NCBI GenBank assembly: GCA_023105745.1
Contig: JALGQZ010000011.1
Span: 32,994,094-33,058,093, forward strand
DNA: 64,000 bases
Source of the DNA: Austropuccinia psidii
Lineage: Eukaryota; Basidiomycota; Pucciniomycetes; Pucciniales; Sphaerophragmiaceae
Reading direction: 5' to 3'
In this document: piece after piece, positions 21,993 to 33,984 of the stretch
How the letters are laid out: each line of letters opens with the position of its first letter
How positions within the stretch are numbered: the stretch's first letter is position 1
Made by a program: the position numbers and the translations under genes
The notes under the pieces: model-generated
Database searches by the model: none
Told to the model about the DNA's origin: nothing
What the model saw: the letters and a program-made list of their open reading frames with translations, nothing else

Positions 21993-22906
21993 ATCAAGAA
22001 AAAGAAATTTGACTCAAGGAACTGGGGCCATAACTCAATTATGCCCCACCTCAAAGCCTCTAAGGTGAAGGTTCACACCCCTTTGGGGCTGAACTCATCA
22101 CCCAGGGCCTCCTCTGCAACTCTGGGGGAGGCCAAGATCTTGATGGTCCTGGACCCCTTCAATGGATCCAGGCCATATATGGTGAAATTTGGAATTGGGC
22201 CATTTTTTGGGCCCCTTGGTCACCCTGGGTCCCCAGCAAATTTGGGCCCAGGGGCTCCATTTTGGTCCTGGGGGCCTCCAATAGCCCCCACGGACCGCGG
22301 ACCGCGGCGTACGGCCCACGGACCGCGGACCGTAGGACCCCAAAACATCAAAAAGGCCTATTATGGCCAAAAAACCAGAAAAATCAAAAAATTGCCCTAA
22401 TCACCAAAACACCCAGCAAGGCCAAAAGGCCATAAAAAGCAAGATACATCAAGATCACTCAAGATGGAGGCCACAGTCCAAAACCCACTGGGAGGGCTGC
22501 CTGAGGCCAATTCCTTGGATCATGGGGACAAGACCCCTTGGAGGTTCATTGAATGGATTAAGTCTGGGCCAATGAGTACAAGTCATATACTCATTGGGCA
22601 CCAATTTTTGAGCACAAGTGCTCAATGGCCTTTATTCTGGGATATATCCCAAGGCCACATCCCAAGACATGGCTGATTGAATCAAAAGAAAAGAATTGCA
22701 TACTCTGGAAGGAATACTCACTCAAACTTGAAAAGAAAGGGGGGAATCAATTGAATTTGGCAGGGAAGAAGTAATGAAGGATTTTCAGGATAATGGTCAA
22801 GAGGAAAGAAAATTAAAAAGAAAATTTTTTTTGAAAAAATGTGGGGATATTGAGATGCCACTCAACAGTGGCAGGGTATTATGGTGTTCAGGAGCCCACC
22901 AGTTTC
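21993..22906. other. Non-coding 3' internal region of the young Gypsy element
   Basis: Between the antisense gene and the polypurine tract. It contains the CGG heptamer array and otherwise only short frames on both strands with no domain (for example 22041-22400 and 22098-22370, which overlap each other and the array). It probably holds the promoter of the antisense gene. Confidence 0.5.
22291..22332. promoter_or_regulatory. Six CGG triplets at exact 7-bp spacing
   Basis: CGG begins at 22291, 22298, 22305, 22312, 22319 and 22326, giving six CGGNNNN heptamers (CGGACCG four times, CGGCGTA and CGGCCCA). This GC spike stands out in the element. It lies about 300-355 bp upstream of the antisense gene's start codons, where a promoter would be. 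CGG is the classical half-site of Zn2Cys6 proteins, so an operator for the antisense product is a reasonable but untested reading. Confidence 0.6.
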
Positions 22907-22919
22907 AAGAGGGGGATAC
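22907..22919 (+). other. Polypurine tract of the young Gypsy element
   Basis: AAGAGGGGGATAC lies directly against the TGTAAC start of the 3' LTR. Confidence 0.85.
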
Positions 22920-23680
22920 TGTAACAACCATCCATCAGGGGTAAGGGTATTCATTCATACACCCACTCAAACACCTCAAATCAGCAAATCCAGTATCTGC
23001 ATCAGCAGTCAGTTTCAGCAATCCTCATTCTGAAACATGCATACAGTTTGGTACATCAATACAGCCTGTCAATACTTGTACAGGATGGATTCACCCAATA
23101 CAGTTTCAATACACCAGTATGAAACTGTATGATCACTCAAATACACCACACCTCTTGTACAGGTTCTGTACAGCTGTACAAGACCTGTATTGGCCAGACT
23201 CAATTCAACAATCAATTATTCTCATGAAAATTCTTCTCTGGATCAAGGCTGGTGATTCTCACATATACCAGCCCCTCTTTCTCCCCCCTGGGGACTTTTC
23301 CCCAGTTAATTAACTTAGTTTATTTATCATTTCATAATTATTCTTATCCTTATTTTGGGTATTATAATTATTTAATTTTACGTTAGTCTTTGCATTTCTC
23401 TCTTCGCCTGTACAGTATGAGTTGGGTGGCCATATCCTTATTAACCCTTCTCTTTCCATTCTGACAGGTTGAAACAGTGGACTTGGACTTGTTTGTGGTT
23501 GGCTCTTCTATTTCTTATTCTTATTTCTTTTGTTGCTGCTTTTCTTATATTCATTCTTTTAGTAATTCATCTTTAACACTCTTAAGTGTATCTCATCTTA
23601 TCATATCCTTGAGCCCTCCATAAGTGAGTCCCAGTTTACTGAGTGCCAGGCCCTCTTCACTTCGAAGAGCCCCTGTGACA
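22920..23680 (+). repeat. 3' LTR of the young Gypsy element (complete, 761 bp)
   Basis: Starts TGTAACAACC and ends CCTGTGACA. The end is fixed by the GGGCA duplication at 23681-23685. It matches the 5' LTR over 704 bp with two substitutions; its last 57 bp (23624-23680) have no counterpart at the 5' end. Confidence 0.93.
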
Positions 23681-24700
23681 GGGCATCCATAGTGGTTATA
23701 TACACTGCCTGAGATATTTGAGTAAGGGCAATTTGGATTTTTGGTATTGGGTATCTTTCTGGAAAAGTGTAAGTGTTCAGAGCTCTAAAGTCCCCAACCA
23801 TTCTGGATTTTCCATTATGCCACGCCACTATGACTGGTGTAGTTATTTCTACTTCTTCATTGTGGCCTACTTTTCTTATTACACCAAGGTCCAGAAGTTC
23901 TTTGATATGAATTTCTAGAGCTTCTCTTGATTTTGGACTTGCTGGATATGCAGGTCTTCTTAAGAGTGGTTGATAAGGTCTCTCAATGTTAAGAATGATG
24001 TCAACTTCATGACCAAAAATTGTTCCTAGAGGTTCTTTGTCTGAAGCAAATGCGCCTCTGTGGTCATACAAAAGGGAAGAAAGTTCATTTTCTTGTTTAT
24101 CAGTCAGATGAAGGCTTATTTCAGCCTCATTTAACTGTTCAGACTTGAATTTCTCTAACTCTAAGTTGACTGGTGATACTTTGTTTACTGTAATTTGTCT
24201 TTTAAATGGTAAAAGGGCAAATTTTTGGCGCTTATTGTCTCCAATAGTAAAGTATCTGTATTTGTTATTATGTAAATCTATCCCATACATGATTAAATAG
24301 TCATTTCCCAATATAAAAGGGTACTAGAGAAATTTTGAATAACAACAAATTCAACTGTGATTCTTAAATTCCCATTTATGTGTGGGAATATGACATTGTT
24401 CTCAAAGATTCCTAATGCTTTCATTGAGTTACTTGCACTGTTGAATTTTATACCATCAATTGGTAACAATTGGTCTTCAAAATTTGGTACACAAGTCTTA
24501 AGAAAAGATTTTCCAAAACAAGAGCAGAAGGCTCCTGGGTCAAGCAAAAGTTTGGTGGGCTTGTTGTCAATCACCACTTCTGTTATACAGGAGTTACCAG
24601 CTGTATAACCTTTCCCTCTGTTTGGTTTTGTCTTCATAAGTTGTGCATCTTGAACTTTTGATAAATCAACTTGACCATTGCTCAATTGTGGCAAGTGGGA
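23681..24700 (-). pseudogene. Protease and RT N-terminal half of the minus-strand Gypsy pol
   Basis: The minus strand encodes an aspartic-protease region followed by RT (GAFASDKEPLG, RRPAYPASP, LLDLGVIRK, TTPVIVAWHNGKSR, GDFRALN, YPIPKI, TTMDA), then meets the inner element. The protease active-site motif reads LLLDPGA instead of D-S/T-G-A, with the catalytic triad's second residue replaced by Pro. A one-base loss in a T-run near 24318-24323 shifts the frame between the protease end and GNDYLIMYGID. Together with the segments at 12201-13512 and 10859-12200 this is one split, dead pol. Confidence 0.88.
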
Positions 24701-26962
24701 ATAAGATTCCATGATGTCAAAAGTGGCATTGATATTTTCTATATCTTTTGAAGATTCAGAAAATATGGATGACTTATCATCTGAATTGTCTTCAATTATG
24801 TCTTCTTTTTCAACATCTGGTTCCTTTTCAATGTCAATTTCATTGATTTTCCCCCTTTTTGGACATTTATTGGCTAAATGGGTGGTGCTTTGGCAAATAT
24901 GGCACTTTCTGACTGTATCTGCAGATTTATACTTAATGTTACTAGAATTTTCTTTGGGGTTTTTGTCCACAGAATCTTTCCAAGGTGTATTAAGCCTTGT
25001 TTTGAGATTTACCCTACTAGAACCAATTTTGGTTCTGGTGGTTACTTCTTCTAGTATACTGATAATATCCTCTGCTGAAGATTGTTCAGTAGTCCTGCTT
25101 TTGATAGCATGCTCTAAGTCACCTCCACATTGTCTCAGAATTTTTCTATGGATCATAAATTCTGACATGTCAGGATATAATGCTGTTAATCTGTCTTTTT
25201 GTTGGCAAAACCATGGTAAAGCTTTGTCTTTATCAGCATTAAATTTGGCAGATTCAAAGGCTTTTCCAACTTCAAACCTCCAAGCATCATTTGCCCATTT
25301 GTTTATGATCTGGGTTTTCCACCAAGTCCAACTCTGGTCTCCATGTGCATGTCTTATTTTGATGTACCATCTGTGAGCTGATCTGGTAAGCAAGGTGTTA
25401 AACCTGGCTGTTACCAATCTTTCTGGTAATTAAAAATCCTCTTTGATCATGTCAATACCTCTAATGAGTTCCATATGGTCATACTCTCCTTCACCACTGA
25501 AGTGAGGCCATTCTTTAAGTTTTGGAACTTCTTTCAAGAGTGCTTGGCCCATTGATGGTTCCAGGTTATGAAAAGAAGTGGATAATTCATTTTTTAATTG
25601 TGAATTATCAGGATCCAATACTTGTGGATTTGAAATTCTTGTGCCCTCATTTTGATTTAGAGGTGTAGACATTCTTGGTAAGGTGTTCAGTATTTGTTCA
25701 ATGTCATTCATTTTACTGTTGCTACACCTTTGGGAATTTCTGTATTCATGTTGGAAGCTTTGTATTAAATTTATTACTTCAATTTTATACATGCCTTCCT
25801 TATGTGTCAGTTCTTGCCATAACTCTGTCTGTCTTGTATTATCAGCAGTGACTTGATTCAATTTCATTGATGATTTTGATACTTCTTCTTGTGAAGCATC
25901 AAAACACTTTTTCAAGGCAATGGTATATGTCTTTACTTCAGTAAATGAATTTGAAATGTCATCAAGGACTTTCTTGTTATCTGTCTTGATAATATTTATG
26001 GCTTGTTTAATTCTTGTTTCAATTATGTCATCAATATTGAATTTAGAATATTTATCTGTTAATTCTTTAATAATGGCATATTGTTCATTTATTTTATTGC
26101 CAAAAGAATTATCATTATTGCAAATCTTAATTGTTCTTAAAACCTTTTCAAAACACATAAGTGTTTCATTAATTTGGCACAGACTCAGGCTGTTTGTTTT
26201 AATGTTGTTAAAAATGGTTTCATTTTTATCAGAAAGATGTTTTTTCACGACATTTATAGCATCATACAATTCTGGGATGGAATCAAATATATCAGAAATC
26301 ATTTCTGGAATCTTAATCTGGCTTCCTCCTTCTTCTGTAATTCCATCATGGTTCTGGCCATCTGAAATACATTTTCCATGGCATCCTGTTGAATCTTTGG
26401 GATTCTGTAGCCCTGGCTGTAAGGTTTTGGGGCTGGTGCCTTCCCTTTGCCCTTTTTTGGAGTTTGTGGCTGCTTTTTCACGTTGGAATTTCTGCTGCTG
26501 GCCACTGGGGCTGTTTTTGGCACTGGTTTGGGTGGTGGAGGGTTGTTTTTCCTCCATTCTAGTGTCAAAAGCATCATGTTTTTCTTCTCCATCAAAGGAT
26601 GCCATCCATTGAGCAATTTTCAAGTGCTGGGATGGCCCAGAAATTTTCTTACTGTCAGGTAAGAATTCATGCAATTCTTCCACAGGTATGCAAGGATCTG
26701 GTACTCCTTGAATTGAAGTGCATTGTTGTATGCACTGTGGCTGGCTTTGTATATGTCCACAGAGGCTTGTTGTGGCAGTGTCAGCTCTTTTTGAAGGTAA
26801 AATAGTATTATCAGCTTCAGAATGACCCAATTTAGTTGTTTGGAAGTCATCAACTGACCCTTTTCCTTCTGTACCTGATTGGCCTCTGCCATAATCACGT
26901 CTATTACCTTTTTGGGAGCTGCTTGAGGGGCTGTAGCTGGCTCCTGACCTGGTTGAAGGCAT
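24700..26962 (-). pseudogene. Gag of the minus-strand Gypsy element (one in-frame stop)
   Basis: Starts MPSTRSGAS at 26962 and runs 510 codons to an in-frame TAA at 25430-25432, then continues in the same frame from 25417. The first part is low-complexity and K/N/Q-rich, with helical, coiled-coil-like stretches. The second part is the Gag core (WPHFSGEGEYDHMEL, W..WWKTQIINKWAND) with a canonical zinc knuckle C-x2-C-x4-H-x4-C (CHICQSTTHLANKC) at about 24863-24904, then an acidic linker into protease. The stop replaces a codon between IKEDF and LPERLVTARF. A small upstream frame at 26982-27233 in the leader is followed by a GTAAGT, so the leader may be spliced. Confidence 0.88.
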
Positions 26963-27435
26963 AATTATGGTTTAAAAAGGCTTAAAATAGTATTTTTACA
27001 TCAAAAAACTTACTATTGGCCAAATTCTTAGCTTTCTGAAGGGTATTACCTATGTCCAAGTTAATCAATTCACAAGATATTGGTTCAGGTTGGTTATTTT
27101 GAGTCACAATACCAGTACTATTATGGTCTGAATTAATAGTACTAGCAGGAATAATGCTGGTGACTGTTGAGGCTGTTTCAATGTTTTCTTGTCTTACCAC
27201 GTTGTTAGACACTAAAATTAAAGAAAAAACCAATTACTTAAGTAAAAAAAAAGATATTTCAAAAAAGAAATAAAAATATAAGCCTCACTTATAATATGAA
27301 AAAAATTATTTTTTATGGATTTTTTGAATTATAAGTATTTTTTGTATGTTTTTAAATTTTCCAATATAAGAAAAAAGATTTAAAAAGAGTAAAAAAAATA
27401 TTTCACAGGTAAAATATCACAGCTGGGCCCCCAAA
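26963..27435 (-). other. 5' leader of the minus-strand Gypsy element with candidate primer-binding site
   Basis: Untranslated leader between the 27-kb LTR and gag. Directly next to the LTR the minus strand reads TTTGGGGGCCCAGCTGTGA; TGG followed by complementarity to a tRNA 3' end is expected, but I could not assign the tRNA. An 83-codon frame (26982-27233) has no recognisable domain; a T-rich AG acceptor precedes it and a GTAAGT lies near its end. Confidence 0.55.
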
Positions 27436-29265
27436 TGTAAGGTGTGAATATGAAACTTTGATTAAAAATCAAGTACTTTTCCTGTCCTCAAAATTTGTAA
27501 AAGGTAAAATTCAATTAAAAATAGTAAAGAATATTATTTTTAGGAGAAAAACACGCCAATTTTATTGTTTATAACTTTATTAGTATAAAACAATAATATT
27601 ATAAAAATTTATTGTTTTACCAACAATAAACATTTATCCAAAAAATACTCTACAAGAGATATTTTAAGGCTACAAAAGAAATTTCTTCAAGAGCAATTTC
27701 AATTGGAATTAATTGAGCAAAGAGCTGCAAGCAATTAATTAAAGAACAAAGTCTTTAAAAAGAATATTAAAGAGAAAACACGCCCCAAAGTGACCAGAGT
27801 GAATTTGGAAACAAAGTGACAAAGTTTACAGTGATGAAAGATGCTTTAATTCACTTTTGGGGTGGTTCAGGGGTAAAAATGATTATAAAAGTTACAAACA
27901 ATGATTATAATGATTTTTTCATGTGGTTGAAAGGTTTAAAATGATTTAAAAAAAGGTGGTTGGAATCTTTTATTGATTGGCTTAACAATGTTTAAACTAA
28001 TTATAAAAGGAAAAGATTCTAACATGAAGAGAAAAGTGGGGCAAAGAAGACATTCTTTTATAGCCATCAATTCTCTTACTCCAAAAGTAAAAATTACTCT
28101 TTTCAGTCGTGAAAAACAGTCTGACAACAGAAAAGTCAATTATGGCATCATTGAACCCTGGTTTAGACCAAAAGGGGCTGGTTTAAGCCATTTTTAGCCA
28201 TTTTTAGACCCTTAAATCAGCTATTACTATAGCAATACCAGGCCTAGAGCCTTCAAAACACGTCAGAATGTGTTTCAGAGGCATAGAAACCAGTTAAAAC
28301 TGTTTTTACTATGATTTGTTTATCATAAGGGTAGTTTTACCCTCTTGGCAACAGCTAAAACTACCCCAGTTGGTATCAAAACCTCATCATCAATTGAGTC
28401 CACAGACCCTGTAACTCAATTCCAGGCCAAAAGTGATGAACTTTTGCATGAATTTTGACACCACACGCCTGTCAGCAAGGATTTTGGGGGTCTAGCTCCC
28501 CCTTAGAGCTGGAGTTCCTTTTCCCCCCCAAATTTAATCTTTCCAATTTATTTTTCCTTTAATTCCTCATCATGTGTTATACTTATAATTTACATATGTA
28601 ATTCAATTCAATTGTACAGTACAATACAGTAATAATTGACACCTCATATGTAAATCAAAGTTCACTTATGTAATACATGCGCACATTTTGACATTTCAAT
28701 TGAATTCAATTGAAAATACTTCAATTCCTCATAACTTCTAAACTAAACACAACACCTCAATTTTAACACAAAAATTGATGGTTAACACCACATGTGGTGT
28801 GAATTAAATTAAAGTTTTGAGGATTTTCAACTTTTGTATTGAAAATACTAAAAACTTAATTTAAGCTTATTTAGAGTTGAGTTACAAGAATTTCACTCAG
28901 AGGTGACCCCACCTGATTTTTTATGAGGAATCCAATGGTGAAATAATTTTTATATGTTTATTTATTGGATAAAAAGTTATAATGATTTTTATTTAACTTT
29001 TTTCAAAATATATTTATTTTTTCCCAATTTTGTTAAAATTTCATTTTTACTTAATTTTTTCAAGTATAAATGTAATTTTACACTTACAAAATTTAATGTA
29101 TTTTTATTTTTAAATTTTAATTAATTTTTTTATTTTTAATATAATTTTATATTTATATTTTGATCTTTATTTTAATAATATAAATAAATTTATTTTATTT
29201 ATATTAATATGTTATTTTTGTATTTGTGGTCTTTTGGGTGTATGAAATTACCTCTAAGGCTCACA
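27436..29265 (-). repeat. LTR (5' LTR in element orientation)
   Basis: Same 1830-bp length and TG..CA ends as 9013-10842. It is followed by GAAAT at 29266-29270, the right target duplication. Confidence 0.93.
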
Positions 29266-29990
29266 GAAATAATCACCAAGTGGGAAAATGATTCCTGGAG
29301 GTATAGAATAGAAAATGCATTCAAAACCTCATTTGTTGACCAAGAAAAATAAAAACCTTTAACTTTGTTTGTAAAGCAATTTGAAATACCAGATTCATTA
29401 TATCCAGAAATTTCACAAAAAAGATGCATATTGAAATACTCAGAAAGTGTGTAGGAGAACTCAAACATACCCTAAGAAGCAGGTGCATAGAGCCATGTTC
29501 CGCTTAATGATGTACCAATGCACTAGAGGAAATTGTTACAAGAACCAGAATTGGAAATAAAAAGCCCAAATAAACTGTTCATTAAAAAGTAAAAAGCAAA
29601 CAAGCCTTTAAAAACCAATAACACCAATGAGAAAAGTAAATTCCATAAATGTGGTGGTATTGGGCACTTAGCTCATAATTGTCTCAAAAAGGCAAAAATT
29701 AATGAAATTGTGGAAAATGAAAGCCACAATGATAAAGAGGAAGAGTCTGACTCTTGAAAGGATTTTGAAGAATAATAAACTTCTGAAAGTGATGAAATTA
29801 ACATAATTAATGCCCAAATGAATAATTTTGATTTAATATATGAATTACTAGGTGTAAACCCAAATTTTCTACAAATTTAAACATCTTATACATGCCTTAC
29901 AAAAATACAGGATTCCACATTGCATAGAACTAAAACTGAAAAAGGAATGGTATATACTTCTGGAAAATCAAGTAAAAGTATTGTTATGTA
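29266..29990 (+). pseudogene. Old Ty3/Gypsy gag, C-terminal part (broken)
   Basis: Continues the gag interrupted at 9012: EIITKWENDSWRY corresponds to QIINKWANDAWRF of the minus-strand relative. The nucleocapsid knuckle near 29640-29690 reads FHKCGGIGHLAHNC, so the first zinc-binding Cys is Phe. An acidic region with stops follows. Clearly decayed. Confidence 0.8.
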
Positions 29991-32900
29991 AAATAACCAA
30001 GAGGCAATAGTAGATCTGGACACAGGAGCATACTGCACATTTTCTGGAAAAATTATCTACAAACACTTGTACCATATTGGGAAAAGAAACTTATACCAAT
30101 ACAAGGAGTCAAGAGTAGTAGTGCAAGTGAAATCATGAAATCCCTTGGAATAAATGACTTGATATTTATTTTTCCATATCCATCTCAATTTATAAGAATG
30201 AAAGTGGAGTTTGTAACAATGGACAATTTTACTAGTAACCATTTCATACTTGAGAATTATTACTTATCAATTTATGGCATAGATATCTCCAACAAAAAAG
30301 ATGGATATTTTACCATAGGAGATAATAAAAGACAAAAATTTGGCTTCTTGATTGATAAGAAACAAATTACTGTAATAAAAGATGAGGACGAAATGCCATA
30401 GAAACACTTATTCATAATTGAACAGCTAAAAGAAGCAGAATTGAATAATTAATTAACAGAAAAACTGAAAGAAAACTTGATTGACCTCTTATATAAATAC
30501 AAAAGTTCCTTTGAAACTGACAAAGAACCACTAGGTGCAATCATTGGACATGAGGTCAATATTATTCTAAATGTAGATAAACCTTATCCACCCCTGTTCA
30601 GAAGACCAGCTTTTCCAGCCATCCCAAGAGCTATAGAAGCCTTAGATGTACATGTTATGTAGTTAATGGACCTAGGGGTTTAAAAAAATTAGGCCATAAT
30701 GAAAAATTAGAAGTAAATACACCAGTCATTATAACCTGGAACAATGGTAAATCAGGGATGGTAGGGAACTTTATAGATTTAAATACCTATACTATCCCCA
30801 AAATATATCCAATGCAACTGTCACAAGCTAAGTTCATTAAAGCCATGGATTACCTTGAAGTTTTTCACTAAAATGTCTTAACATATAATTCCAGAAAACT
30901 ACTGTGGAATATATTAATATCTAAGAGTGCCATTTGGTATGAAAAATCCTCCTCCCTATTACCAAAGAATGATTAACACTATATTCCCTGAAGAATTATC
31001 AGAGGGGTGGATAGTTATCTATATTCATTATATCATAATTTCTCATAAAACTGAGAAAATCACCTGACAAGACTTGTAAGAGTATCACAGAAGATAGCTC
31101 AAGTAATTATGAAAATATCATTAAAGAAATTTCATCTTTCATACAGTGAACTAAAAGCACTAGGACATGTAGTGTCTGGAATAAGTTTTGGTATAGATAA
31201 AAAGAAAGTAGAAAAATTACTACTCAAACCAATGCCCCAAATTGATAAATAAATTCAATCATTCTTAAGATTTTCTGGATATTACAGGAAACAGATAAAA
31301 TATTTTTCCAAAAATTCAAAATCTTTGTATAAACTCTGTTCCCACCAGAGCTTTTATGTAATTCCTGAGTAAATAGTCAAATTATATGAGGAACTGAAAA
31401 AATCCCTCAAGAATTCCCCTTTTATCTTAATGCCAGATTGTAAACTACCCTCCAAACTATAAATTGATTCTTTTGTAAAAGGATTAGGAGCTGCAGTACA
31501 CTAAACACAGATCATAAATGATAAACCTGTTTAAGGACAAATTTTCTTTATTTCAAGACAAATTAATCCAACAGAAGTAAGGTATGGAGAAAGCCAAATA
31601 GAATTAATTTTCTTATTTTGGGCCCTATAAAAACTACACTTTCACTTTGATGGAACAGTCTTTGATGTCATTTCAGACTGTAAGTCTGTAAGATCAACAC
31701 TAAATATGAAAACACCAAATATACATATTCTGAGATTGCAGATTTCTATCCAAGAATATAGAGAAGATATTACTATAGTCTATAAATCTTGAAATATATA
31801 CAAAAATGCAAGTGGTCTCAGAAGATGGGATCTAGCAAATATATCTGAAAACCCAGCATGGGTGCCACAGGAAGAAAATCATATGGAAGTAATATGTGTT
31901 ACAGAAATTAGCACAGAATTCTTTAGTAAGCTCAAAGAAAGCTATAAGATGGAAAATAATTTTCATCTCTTATGCCAACTCTTAATGAAATATTGCAAAG
32001 ACCCATAATTATCTTCCAAAGTAGATGAAAGATGGAAAAAATCATATTATGAAGGTAAATTCCACCTCCTTGATGGAATCATTTATCATAGGACCAAGAA
32101 CACGTGTGTTATGGCCTTGACAGATAGATTTTTAATAAACATCATACTACATTAATGCCATGATAGTGTTGTATCTGGAAATCTCTCAGAAGATAGGACA
32201 CTAGAAAGAGTAAGACCATTCCCTTGGTGTCCAAATTGGACAAAGGATGTTTCAAAAATTCTGCCAAACTTGTGACAGGTGAAAAGAATTAAATAAAGCC
32301 ACAGCCAATAAATTTGGTATGGCGACCCAAATTCAAGATCCAAAATCCCCATGGGAAATAGTTCATATGGATTGGGTAGCAGCTCTACCTCCAGGAGTAG
32401 AAAGAAGCTTCAATTCATGCGTAGTCTTAGCTTATAGGTACAGTAAATCCCCAATGTTCTTACCATCTTCTAAAGATGACACATCTATGGACAAAGCTAT
32501 AGATATATAGAATAGAGCTATTAGCCACACATTCTTATTACAAAATATCCCAAGTGATAGAGATCCCAAATTCACTCCAGCCCTATGGACAAGTATCCAT
32601 AATTTGTTTGGCACAAAGTGATAATTTTCAACAGCATATCACCCTCAAACTGATGGACTAGGATAGAGAAGGATACCAACTCTGGAAGATGTGATCAGAA
32701 GATCCTTTTCTTATGGCTTAGAATTCAAATAATCTGATTTTTTTGCCCATGATTCATGTACTATGATACCAGCTCTTGAACTGGCATATAAGACATCAAT
32801 TCATTCATCAACTATTAAAGCACCTGCAATGTTGGAAAAAGGTTGGAACCCAATACTATCTTATGAAACACTCAAAAGGGACTTAGTTGGTATACATCCA

Positions 32901-33288
32901 ACAGGAAGTAGTTCTAATATAATTCTTGACAAAAGAAGAAATCCTGAAAATAGATTTATGCAAGATTATTTCAAATATTCAAAAGAAAGATGGGACAAAA
33001 GTCATAAACCACCTGACTTTAGAATAAAAGACTTAGTCTTAGTATTAAATTTATACTTGAACAAAATTAAATTACTAAATAAACTAAAAGATTCCCTTGC
33101 ATTACCTTTTATGATAAAAGCCCTGCATGGCCCTAATGCTGTACAACTGGAGTTGATAGGTGAATCAATGAAAAACACCCAACCTTCCCTGTAAGTCTAA
33201 TAAAGCCTTACAGCTCAAGTGATAAGTAACTATTCCCTTTGATAAATATACCACAACTTATAATTCTCCCTCTAGAGGAAAGAGAATA
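29991..33288 (+). pseudogene. Old Ty3/Gypsy pol: protease, RT, RNase H, integrase (broken)
   Basis: In shifting frames with many stops the plus strand shows, in order: protease DLDTGAYCT near 30010-30045; RT start (KEPLGAIIGHEVN, RRPAFPAIP) near 30520-30640; GNFIDLN; an RT active-site region near 31000-31040 in which YIDD has become an altered IHYII; SFLRFSGYYR; RNase H near 31440-31830; and integrase pieces near 32085-33200 (HMDWVAALPPG; SDRDPKFT; ELAYKTSIHSST; DKSHKPPDFRIKDLVLV). It is the same family as the minus-strand element but far more diverged. It stops at 33288, at the inverted repeat of the giant DNA transposon, and its C-terminus reappears at 53198. Confidence 0.85.
33281..33288. 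other. 8-bp flanking duplication AGAGAATA (left; right copy AGAAAATA at 53198-53205)
   Basis: The eight bases before the left inverted repeat match the eight after the right one at 7 of 8 positions. The old pol reading continues on the right side, which supports true insertion boundaries. Eight bp is longer than the 2-3 bp typical of plant CACTA elements. Confidence 0.7.
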
Positions 33289-33334
33289 CACCAGGGCGAA
33301 TCTTGTGTAAATTGTCAGCGATTGACTTCACATC
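33289..33334 (+). repeat. Left terminal inverted repeat
   Basis: Pairs with 53152-53197 in inverted orientation, with six mismatches over 46 bp. Weaker similarity continues inward (GTCA..TATAAAA-type blocks). Confidence 0.85.
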
Positions 33335-33984
33335 AAGCAAACGTCAAGCAGGATAAAAGTCAAGCTCACGTCAAGCGAATGTCAAGCACACGTCCTACTC
33401 TTGTCTTACACCAAATCCTGTGACATCCACCAATATTGGTTCCCCTGTGCCTTCAACTCAGATTCCTCACCACCTGATCATCCCGCAACCATCCAATGGT
33501 TGGTAAAAATTACACAAGACCCGCCTGTTTGCACAAACACACATCAAAGAGGTCCTTCAGCCAGTCTTGATGTAGGCAGGGGGTTTGACTTCACCAGGTC
33601 ATCCATAAAAGGACTCCGCCTGAGCGGGATTGTCATTTTGCAGGTGACACTTGTAGAGCCCGCCGCACAATACCGCGTGTGCAGGTGCGCTTGTGTGTGC
33701 ATTGGCGTGTGCGCATCTGGGTGCGCAAGGGCCGCTTCCCCTTCCAACATGATGATGGCGCAGTTAGAAATTTTGGCTGCTGTGAAAGGTGAGTGTGTGG
33801 GTCATTTGATCATTGAACTTGGCTTATTCACACTGTACCCAATGTCAAAATAGTAAGTTCTTTGTGGAAATTTGAAATGATGGGCTTTGCTTGTCACAAT
33901 GGCATGTCTCTGTCACTAAATTTTGAGGCAGTTATTTCACTAGCAAAATTGCTAATGAATCTGAGAGATTTGCATTTCTGTAGA
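33335..33984. other. Left subterminal region with GTCAAGC repeats
   Basis: GTCAAGC occurs at 33343, 33359, 33370 and 33381, and ATCAAGC at 33332; clustered short motifs just inside a terminal repeat are typical transposase-binding sites. The rest, including a GT-rich stretch near 33675-33725, has no convincing gene; the 150-codon plus frame at 33401-33853 has no domain. Confidence 0.6.

Larger units (their letters stand above)
13513..23680 (+). mobile_element. Young plus-strand Ty3/Gypsy chromovirus-type retrotransposon with an antisense accessory gene
   Basis: A 10,168-bp element inserted in the RT gene of the minus-strand Gypsy element. Order: 5' LTR, repetitive leader, gag (14839-16200), pol reached by a -1 frameshift (to 19916), about 3 kb of extra 3' internal DNA holding an antisense spliced gene (20698-21992), polypurine tract, 3' LTR. 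Gag and Pol are free of stops. The LTRs differ at 2 positions over 704 aligned bases, so insertion was recent. The 5' LTR lacks the terminal 57 bp of the 3' LTR and no primer-binding site is apparent after it, which argues that this copy cannot start reverse transcription unless this is an assembly fault. Confidence 0.93.
9013..29265 (-). mobile_element. Minus-strand Ty3/Gypsy retrotransposon, interrupted by a second element
   Basis: Two 1830-bp direct LTRs (9013-10842 and 27436-29265) bound an internal region coding on the minus strand in the order gag, protease, RT, RNase H, integrase. The order places it in Ty3/Gypsy (Metaviridae). Target duplication GAAAT flanks it. It has a polypurine tract next to the 9-kb LTR and a candidate primer-binding region next to the 27-kb LTR. 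Without the nested 10.17-kb element it is about 10.1 kb. The LTRs differ at roughly 52 of 1830 positions by eye (about 2.8 %), and the reading frame has at least six in-frame stops and one frameshift, so this copy is dead. Its target was an older related element on the plus strand. Confidence 0.92.

Noticed and set aside
22041..22400. 119-codon frame (and antisense 22098-22370) over the CGG array
   Set aside because: GC spike keeps both strands open; no family resemblance.
33401..33853. 150-codon plus-strand frame near the left terminus
   Set aside because: Cys/Ala-rich translation of a GT-rich subterminal tract; no domain and no neighbouring exon structure.
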